A stretch of DNA of 12,013 bases from an uncultured Dorea sp. (lineage in GTDB: Bacteria > Bacillota_A > Clostridia > Lachnospirales > Lachnospiraceae): the NCBI GenBank assembly GCA_948468495.1, contig CAOKJI010000018.1:1-12013 (forward strand), in the 5' to 3' direction. Each line of letters opens with the position of its first letter. Position 1 is the stretch's first letter. The notes under the pieces are model-generated. The model made no database searches. It worked only from the letters and a program-made list of their open reading frames with translations, and was not told the origin of the DNA. Below are positions 1-6,173 of the stretch, in pieces. The translations under genes and the position numbers were made by a program.

Positions 1-2
1 AA

Positions 3-662
3 GTCCGGGAAATCCAGAAACGAATCCTGATGGCTTATGAACAGGATTTCTCCAAACATGCCCCGATTGAATTGATACCGAAAATCAGAATGGTCTGGAA
101 CAGTATCCCCGCCCAGCTTGCCAAAGAAAACCAGAAATTCATCTATGGATTGGTGCGCGAAGGCGGACGGGCAAAGGAATATGAAGCGGCAATTATGTGG
201 CTGTGCGACTGTGGGCTCGTCCACAAAGTCAGCCGGGTGAATGCACCGGGAATTCCCCTGAAAGCTTATGAAGATGTGAAAGCCTTTAAGCTGTTCATCG
301 TTGACGTAGGACTGCTCGGCTGCATGACCGGTCTCCGTCAGCGCATACTGTTAGACGGCAACGACCTGTTTACCGAGTTTAAGGGCGCCCTGACCGAACA
401 GTATGTCTGCCAGCAGCTCAAGACTTTAGAGGACTTAGGCGTCTATTACTACACCAATAACCGGGGTTCCTGTGAAATAGACTTCGTGATTGACACCGGA
501 GAGCAGGTCATACCTGTAGAAGTAAAGGCGGAAACCAACCTAAAGGCAAAGAGTCTGAAGACCTACCGCGAGAAATACCGCCCCGAAATTTCCGTACGTA
601 CCACAATGGCAGACTATAAAAAAGAAGACCGGCTCGTAAATCTGCCCCTGTATACCTTGTGA
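3..662 (+). CDS. AAA+ ATPase with DUF4143 C-terminal domain (5' end outside window)
   Basis: This is the C-terminal part of an ATP-binding protein of the AAA_14/DUF4143 family. The frame is open from base 3, before the first internal ATG at 30, so the gene starts upstream and the Walker motifs lie outside the window. The visible 219 residues contain the typical family stretch AYEQDFSKHAP at the start, a winged-helix-like middle, then a nuclease-like fold. That fold has FKGALTEQYV (glutamate near residue 132), EID (158-160) and PVEVK (ending at lysine 175), which is the spacing of a PD-(D/E)XK core. These proteins are common in gut bacteria and archaea. Their role is not established, although the nuclease-like core suggests a defence or DNA-linked job. 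It ends 55 bases before the next gene, which differs in base composition, so a shared function is not implied. Family assignment is firm; function is unknown. Confidence 0.85.
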   Translation, partial: VREIQKRILMAYEQDFSKHAPIELIPKIRMVWNSIPAQLAKENQKFIYGLVREGGRAKEYEAAIMWLCDCGLVHKVSRVNAPGIPLKAYEDVKAFKLFIVDVGLLGCMTGLRQRILLDGNDLFTEFKGALTEQYVCQQLKTLEDLGVYYYTNNRGSCEIDFVIDTGEQVIPVEVKAETNLKAKSLKTYREKYRPEISVRTTMADYKKEDRLVNLPLYTL

Positions 663-717
663 AACGGCCCTATACTGATTGAAAGAACAACGGCAAACTT
701 TTCAAGGAGTGAATAAT

Positions 718-1020
718 ATGTATAGTTCGATTATCGAGGTTAAAAAGACTGTATCTGGTGAAACTTTAGCAAGATTACGAAAAATTGCAGAAAAAGCTTT
801 CTCTAATCGCGCTGGTAGTGTCGAAAATACAAGTACTAACCCATACAAGTTTGTGTTCAAAGGCGGCGAAGATAAATTTGGCTGCCTCGAAGTCGGAATG
901 CTAGAGTTAGAAGACCAGCATGATTTTCTTGAACAGATTCATTCATGGCGCTGGACTGATGACGACGAGCCTGGCGAAAACTGCGACATTCTCAAAGTCT
1001 TGGCAATGCCGGTGTATTAA
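718..1020 (+). CDS. Small hypothetical protein, probable partner/antitoxin of a VapD-like gene
   Basis: A 100-residue soluble protein with no membrane segment. I chose the ATG at 718 because AAGGAG lies 8 bases upstream (704-709); an in-frame TTG at 679 has no comparable site. The N-terminal part is basic and helical (TLARLRKIAEKAF, about residues 16-28). The C-terminal part is acidic (TDDDEPGEN, about 82-90) and ends in a short hydrophobic stretch. The next frame starts 1 base after its stop, so the two are probably translationally coupled. Because the second frame begins like a VapD-type ribonuclease, this protein is plausibly the antitoxin or companion, but I recognise no domain in it directly. 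Codons are visibly AT-richer than in the flanking genes, which fits acquisition by transfer. The gene itself looks intact. Confidence 0.6.
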   Translation: MYSSIIEVKKTVSGETLARLRKIAEKAFSNRAGSVENTSTNPYKFVFKGGEDKFGCLEVGMLELEDQHDFLEQIHSWRWTDDDEPGENCDILKVLAMPVY

Positions 1021-1021
1021 T

Positions 1022-1186
1022 ATGGCAGAGACGAGAAAACAAGTAACATTCGACCTTGATACGAAGTCATTAAAAAATAAAGCGTCCACCCCTATAAACC
1101 GAGGCAAACGCCTTATTCTTTATATCAAACACGCTCTAGGACAAACACTCGCCAAACCCCAGTCAGCCTCAAACTTTACCCCGTAA
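1022..1186 (+). pseudogene. Truncated VapD/Cas2-like toxin frame (N-terminal remnant)
   Basis: A 54-residue frame starting 1 base after the preceding stop. Its first residues, ETRKQVTFDLDTKSLKN, resemble the first beta strand of VapD-type endoribonucleases (Cas2-like fold), where a (A/T)FDLDTK-type segment is followed by a YYP motif, an amphipathic helix and a QGSVY strand. None of those later elements is present. After about residue 20 the sequence becomes an unpatterned basic tail that runs into the 3' end of the convergent flavoprotein gene. Full-length VapD proteins have about 95 residues or more. A small hairpin (GAGGC/GCCTT, 1101-1114) followed by a T-rich stretch may be the old end of the unit. 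The best reading is a toxin gene disabled by deletion. A genuine short peptide cannot be excluded. Confidence 0.5.
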
Positions 1187-2540
1187 TCCGTCTCGCCACA
1201 TACACTCCGCTGGCCGACGCATGGGACAGGGAGTGGGTCACGCCGCTGCCGTCCCCGATGATATAGAGCCCTTGATGCCTGCTCTCTAAGTTCTCGTCAA
1301 TCTCCACTTCCATATTATAGAATTTCACCTCTACGCCATAGAGCAGGGTATCGTCATTGGCTGTGCCCGGCGCAATCTTATCCAATGCATAGACCATTTC
1401 GATAATGCCGTCTAAGATACGCTTTGGCAGCACCAGGCTCAAGTCCCCCGGCGTCGCCGCAAGGGTCGGCACAACGGTGCTTTCTTCCAGACGCTTCTCA
1501 TTGGTTCTTCTCCCCCGGACCAAATCCCCGAATCGCTGCACGATTACGCCGCCGCCCAGCATATTGGACAGTCTTGCGATGCTCTCGCCGTATCCGTTGC
1601 TGTCCTTGAAGGGCTCGGAAAAATGCTTGGCCACCAGCAGGGCAAAGTTGGTATTCTCCGTCCGCTTATCCTCGCCCTCATAACTGTGTCCATTTACGGT
1701 AATAATGCCGTTGGTATTCTCATTTACCACAATCCCGTAAGGATTCATGCAGAAGGTCCGCACATTGTCTTCAAATTTCTCCGTCCGGTATACAATCTTG
1801 CTCTCATACAATTCGTCCGTCAGATGGGAAAATACCACTGCCGGAAGCTCCACCCGAACGCCGATATCCACCCGGTTGGATTTGGTCTCGATACCAAGGC
1901 TTTTGCATACGGTCTCCATCCACTTGCTGCCGCTTCTTCCTACGGAAATAATACATTTGCTGCAGTTATAGCCCTGTCCCCTGGAAATAACCCGATACCC
2001 CTGAGCCGTCGTCTGAATCTCTTCCACCGGGCTCTGGAAATGGAACTCAATCTTGTCTTTCAACTCTTCGTAAAGCCTTTCCAGCACAATATAATTGATA
2101 TCCGTCCCAAGATGGCGAACAGACGCGTCCAAAAGCTTTAGCTTATTCTGCAGGCACACCTTCTTGAACTGGGTACCTGCGGTGGAATACATCTTTGTGT
2201 CTCCTCCGCCATGAGTTCTGTTAATCTCATCCACATACCGCATCAAATCAAGAGCCTCTTCCCGGCCGATATGTTCGTACAGAGTGCCGCCAAAATCATT
2301 GGTGATATTATACTTTCCGTCGGAAAATGCGCCCGCCCCTCCGAAGCCGCTCATAATCGCGCAGACCGGGCATTTGATACAGGATTTTACCTTTTTCCCG
2401 TCGATGGGACAGCGGCGCTTCTCCAGCGGATAACCCGACTCAAATACTGCTATCTTAAGCTTTTCATTCCTCCTGATTAATTCATAGGCCGAGAAAATCC
2501 CTCCCGGACCGGCTCCGATAATGATTACGTCATATTTCAT
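1176..2540 (-). CDS. FAD-dependent dehydrogenase, COG2509-like
   Basis: A 454-residue flavoprotein, probably cytoplasmic. The N-terminal Rossmann motif is YDVIIIGAGPGG (residues 3-14). It is followed by a cysteine-rich insert with Cys44, Cys54, Cys57 and Cys60, and then GFGGAGAFSDGKYN (65-78). The C-terminal FAD-contact motif is YIIGDGSGVTHSLSHA (from about 426). This layout matches the uncharacterised COG2509 dehydrogenases of anaerobes; the cysteines could bind a metal or an Fe-S cluster, which is inference. No substrate is known. I chose the ATG at 2540 over the upstream in-frame start at 2576 because AAGGGAG sits 8-9 bases before it and the family begins with this motif. A terminator ends only 20 bases upstream, so transcription depends on readthrough or an unseen promoter. 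The stop overlaps the convergent VapD-like frame by 11 bases. Confidence 0.85.
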   Translation of the reverse strand: MKYDVIIIGAGPGGIFSAYELIRRNEKLKIAVFESGYPLEKRRCPIDGKKVKSCIKCPVCAIMSGFGGAGAFSDGKYNITNDFGGTLYEHIGREEALDLMRYVDEINRTHGGGDTKMYSTAGTQFKKVCLQNKLKLLDASVRHLGTDINYIVLERLYEELKDKIEFHFQSPVEEIQTTAQGYRVISRGQGYNCSKCIISVGRSGSKWMETVCKSLGIETKSNRVDIGVRVELPAVVFSHLTDELYESKIVYRTEKFEDNVRTFCMNPYGIVVNENTNGIITVNGHSYEGEDKRTENTNFALLVAKHFSEPFKDSNGYGESIARLSNMLGGGVIVQRFGDLVRGRRTNEKRLEESTVVPTLAATPGDLSLVLPKRILDGIIEMVYALDKIAPGTANDDTLLYGVEVKFYNMEVEIDENLESRHQGLYIIGDGSGVTHSLSHASASGVYVARRITG

Positions 2541-2560
2541 GTCATTCGTCTCCCTTCGCC

Positions 2561-2590
2561 AAAAAAGCTGCCGCAAATACTCGCAGCAGC
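2561..2590 (-). terminator. Rho-independent terminator after the RarA C-like gene
   Basis: On the minus strand an 8-bp stem (GCTGCTGC with GCGGCAGC, one U-G pair) encloses an 8-base loop and is followed directly by six T residues (2566-2561). It begins 28 bases after the stop of the upstream gene. It is the only canonical terminator I see in the PTS-to-flavoprotein run. The flavoprotein ribosome binding site follows within about 10 bases, so termination and translation signals nearly touch. Confidence 0.8.
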
Positions 2591-2618
2591 CATTTTGACA
2601 GATAAAATTATCTCCGGT

Positions 2619-3224
2619 TTAATATTGGCCGGAATTATATTTGAATGCGTTCGGCACATTCTTGTCCGGGCTGTAGGTCTCCAAAATCTTTCCATAACGC
2701 TCTCTGTAGTCGTTATCAATCTTAAGCTGCGGAATCACCTTGGTTCCTTCCTCAAAGAAATGTTTGGAGCCTCTTCCCATCTCCTGTCCCCGCTTGGTGT
2801 GCTTATCCAGCGCAACATCCAGGATTTCCGGCACCTTACCCATAGCCGCCTCTTTGATGATAATATTCTTCAGATAATCGCTGGAACGGTCCTTCTCGCT
2901 CTCGCAGAGAATCCGGATTGCGTGGATAAAATACATCGGCTGGTCGCCGTCATCAAACGGAAAGTTCTTACGCATCTCATTCATGGTATTTACCTGAACT
3001 GCCGCATTTAAATTACCGAATCCGATATCTTCTACGGAAATCGTAAGAAGCCTTCTCCACATCTTCTCCAAAAATACCGGTCCGGATACGTATAACTCAT
3101 ATGCATACTGGCAGGCTTCCTCTACCATCGCCCTGCGGATGGACTTCTGCAGGCAGGATATAATCTCATCCGCCGCAAATCCGTTCAATGTCTTAGATGC
3201 TGCCCAAATATTAAAATCTCCCAT
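2619..3224 (-). CDS. Stand-alone RarA/MgsA C-terminal-domain protein (no ATPase domain)
   Basis: A 201-residue soluble protein that aligns by eye with the C-terminal part of the replication-associated recombination ATPase RarA/MgsA. Matching landmarks are the helix LQKSIRRAMVEEACQYAYEL (25-44; like the KSVRGS..DAALYW helix of RarA), RRLLTISVEDIGFGN (57-71; like the ARR...ASEDVGNAD motif) and VPEILDVALDKHTKRGQEMG (131-150; like VPxHLRNAPTK..KEMGYG). There is no Walker A, Walker B or arginine finger, and the open frame shows no room for them. In RarA this region forms the tetramerisation and DNA-interaction part. What the domain does alone is unknown. The start has GAGGAG 7 bases upstream. It lies 141 bases after PTS EIIA and is closed by the terminator at 2561-2590, so it may be the last gene of the PTS transcript. 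Confidence 0.7.
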   Translation of the reverse strand: MGDFNIWAASKTLNGFAADEIISCLQKSIRRAMVEEACQYAYELYVSGPVFLEKMWRRLLTISVEDIGFGNLNAAVQVNTMNEMRKNFPFDDGDQPMYFIHAIRILCESEKDRSSDYLKNIIIKEAAMGKVPEILDVALDKHTKRGQEMGRGSKHFFEEGTKVIPQLKIDNDYRERYGKILETYSPDKNVPNAFKYNSGQY

Positions 3225-3251
3225 TGTTCTTCTCCTCTCTTCTTATTTTGA

Positions 3252-3277
3252 GACCGCCGCAAACTGCCGCGGCAGTC
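3252..3277 (-). other. Strong RNA hairpin between EIIA and the RarA C-like gene
   Basis: On the minus strand GACTGCCGC pairs with GCGGCGGTC around an 8-base loop (9 bp, one U-G pair). The pair is a C-A mismatch on the plus strand, so the structure favours minus-strand RNA. No T-run follows, so it is not a typical terminator. A perfect 14-bp palindrome, ACTGCCGCGGCAGT (3263-3276), is embedded and offers a competing fold. It could be an mRNA processing or stabilising element between segments of the operon; this is inference. Confidence 0.5.
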
Positions 3278-3365
3278 CTAGAGCATGTCTGAAAATTTAT
3301 TACTTCATTTACGGTACTGATACTTCGTCCTCGAAAATTCGCACAGGAACTTCGGAGACGGAGCG
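3278..3365. other. Non-coding stretch with repeat-like sequence
   Basis: Sequence between EIIA and the hairpin. No start, ribosome binding site or protein is seen. It holds short inner symmetry (CGAA/TTCG within CGAATTTTCG, minus strand) and a doubled ACTTCG (plus strand), and has the look of an interspersed intergenic element. Only one copy is present in this window, so repeat status is a guess. Confidence 0.25.
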
Positions 3366-3683
3366 CTATTTCCTCTCCCTGTAGAGTTCAATCAACTCAA
3401 GAATTACGGTCTTTAACGTTTCCGCCGCCATAAGCTGATCCTCTGCGTGGGTCATAAGAAGGCTGATCTGCGGCTCTTCGGTATTCATTTCTTCCTGCAG
3501 CACATCCATATGGCCGTTGTGAGCCTCCACGAAATGTTCCCCGCCTTCATTAATCTTCTCATCTGCTTCCGCAAATTTTCCCTGCTTTGCAAGGGCCAGC
3601 GCTTCCATATAGCAGGATTTTGCCATTCCCGAATAGGTAATAACCCCCATTGCAGTCTCTGATATTTTCTCAATATTTACCAT
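3366..3683 (-). CDS. PTS lactose/cellobiose-family EIIA component
   Basis: A 105-residue cytoplasmic phosphocarrier that takes phosphate from HPr and passes it to EIIB. It is an all-helical protein of the usual family length. The active site is in LLMTHAEDQLM, with His79 as the phosphorylated residue and Asp82 at the position that binds metal in the trimer of the lactose family. The N-terminal helix IEKISETAMGVITYSG and the charged C-terminus ELIELYRERK are typical. I took the ATG at 3683; an in-frame TTG at 3704 lies inside the EIIB gene and has no ribosome binding site. It starts 10 bases after the EIIB stop, with the AGGAAG site overlapping that stop region. It should work with the EIIB just upstream and the EIIC at 8126-9391. 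Specificity within the beta-glucoside group (cellobiose, lichenan, chitobiose) cannot be read from the sequence. Confidence 0.93.
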   Translation of the reverse strand: MVNIEKISETAMGVITYSGMAKSCYMEALALAKQGKFAEADEKINEGGEHFVEAHNGHMDVLQEEMNTEEPQISLLMTHAEDQLMAAETLKTVILELIELYRERK

Positions 3684-3693
3684 ATGTATCTTC

Positions 3694-3990
3694 CTACCCT
3701 TCAATCAGGCTGATTGCAAAATCAAGCGCCTTGTCTCCGTCCGCCATGGCATAGGTACGCGGCTCTACGCTTGCTACCGGGATGTTCAGCTGTGATTTGA
3801 TATTCGCAACCGCATACACAAGCTGCGGGCCAACCAAGCATACGTCCCATTTGCCTACTTCGTCGCGGATAGCGGCGCTTGGAACCGCCGTAATTGTAAC
3901 GTCCATTCCTCTCTTTTCCGCCGCCTGGCGAATCTTCTTCACCAGAATCGAACTGGACATTCCTGCATTACAACACAATAATATTTTCAT
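3694..3990 (-). CDS. PTS lactose/cellobiose-family EIIB component
   Basis: A 98-residue cytoplasmic protein that accepts phosphate from EIIA on a cysteine and gives it to the sugar during transport by EIIC. The N-terminal loop ILLCCNAGMSSS holds the active Cys7, matching the CSAGMSTS loop of the cellobiose EIIB; Cys6 next to it is an extra cysteine. The rest shows alternating strands and helices (VTITAVPSAAI, VCLVGPQLVYAV, IPVASVEPRTYAMADG). Length is typical. The start has AAGGAG 6 bases upstream. It lies 161 bases after the GH4 gene and 10 bases before EIIA. Sugar specificity is inferred only from the neighbours. Confidence 0.93.
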   Translation of the reverse strand: MKILLCCNAGMSSSILVKKIRQAAEKRGMDVTITAVPSAAIRDEVGKWDVCLVGPQLVYAVANIKSQLNIPVASVEPRTYAMADGDKALDFAISLIEG

Positions 3991-4151
3991 AATAGTCTCC
4001 TTTCTATCATGCGTTTTCTTATTTTTATTCGTCTGCAGACCGGCCCCGCGCTATTTCCGGCGTATTTTCCATTCGCGCCTTCTCTGCGGCGACACACGTC
4101 TTTCGCGCTGGGCCAGGCGTCTGCCATATCCCTGTATATTCCTGTTTGGGA
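3991..4151. other. Intergenic stretch, GC-rich, no gene seen
   Basis: It separates the GH4 gene from EIIB inside the operon. The middle (about 4031-4130) is clearly richer in GC and CG steps than the flanking genes and contains a perfect 10-bp palindrome, GTCTGCAGAC (4031-4040). No start codon with a ribosome binding site is seen apart from that of EIIB, and no T-run terminator on the minus strand. It could be an inserted interspersed element or a worn gene remnant; I cannot assign it. Confidence 0.3.
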
Positions 4152-5498
<1,347 letters not shown>

Positions 5499-5517
5499 TC
5501 AATCTTTTTTATTTTCT

Positions 5518-6147
5518 TTATTCATTTTTTAACATATTTGTTTTATTTAACAGATGTAAGAATCCTGTAACAATCTTACCTGTCACAACCACTGCAATCA
5601 CAGTGGCCGGAGTCATCCTGCCGCCAAGCAAAACTCCCGTTACCAGAAACAAAAGGTCCAGCCCCCACCGGATTCGGTGGTATTTCCATTTCGTCCGGTA
5701 TATCACACCGTAAATCAATGCGTCGTAGGAGCTTTTCCCGCAGTCGGCATAAATGCCGAGAGCAAGTCCAAAGGCTATAATGCAAAGCCCCAGAAGCATG
5801 ATTCCGTAATTAGCCGGAAACCAAACGCAGGCCGGAATCACCGCCATCCCTGCGTCTATCCCGAAGGAGCAGGCAAAGGGCGCTAAAATCGTTCCGATTC
5901 CAAGCTGCCGGATGTCCAGAAAACAAGTCGCCGCCACCATAACTCCCGAAACCACCAGGCTGGCCGTCCCCGTAGGCAAATCCAGAAACGCCGCGGCTCC
6001 CTGGTAAAGTACGTTCAGCGCATCCGCCCCAAGTCCCGTCTGAAGGCAGACTGCATTGCCAAGCCCTAAGATCAGGTTGCCAAGGCACAGGAGCAGTATC
6101 CGAAACAGTGCTTTGTCCTTGTCTTTCATAAAGATTTTTGAATCCAT
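5518..6147 (-). CDS. YczE/YitT-family integral membrane protein
   Basis: A 209-residue membrane protein with about five hydrophobic segments (roughly 13-35, 60-78, 83-108, 113-133 and 162-198). Family signs are the glycine-rich TGLGADALNVLYQG (37-50) and the repeated half-motif DCGKSSYDALIYG (135-147), followed by KWKYHRIRWGLD. These match the YczE branch of the YitT-like proteins, whose transport role is not established. I prefer the ATG at 6147. An in-frame TTG at 6177 would overlap the regulator stop as TTGA and is the alternative. Its place between the regulator and the GH4 enzyme suggests co-transcription with the beta-glucoside genes. A link to sugar export or uptake is only an inference. 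Confidence 0.75.
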   Translation of the reverse strand: MDSKIFMKDKDKALFRILLLCLGNLILGLGNAVCLQTGLGADALNVLYQGAAAFLDLPTGTASLVVSGVMVAATCFLDIRQLGIGTILAPFACSFGIDAGMAVIPACVWFPANYGIMLLGLCIIAFGLALGIYADCGKSSYDALIYGVIYRTKWKYHRIRWGLDLLFLVTGVLLGGRMTPATVIAVVVTGKIVTGFLHLLNKTNMLKNE

Positions 6148-6173
6148 ATATTTCCCATATTTCCTTTGCAGGA

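Noticed and set aside
671..676. TATACT as -10 box for the toxin-antitoxin-like unit
   Set aside because: The hexamer 17 bases upstream (CTGTAT) is a poor -35, so I could not support a promoter, although one is expected near here.
1022..1186. VapD/Cas2-like frame as a sign of a CRISPR-Cas locus
   Set aside because: No repeat-spacer array and no other cas gene in the window; the similarity is to VapD-type toxins and only the first strand is present.
1623..2141. Long plus-strand open frame (172 codons) opposite the flavoprotein gene
   Set aside because: It lies wholly inside a well-supported minus-strand gene with clear FAD motifs and shows no recognisable protein or ribosome binding site.
2537..2719. 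Minus-strand open frame bridging the RarA C-like and flavoprotein genes
   Set aside because: It runs through the terminator in another frame, lacks a ribosome binding site and shows no family features.
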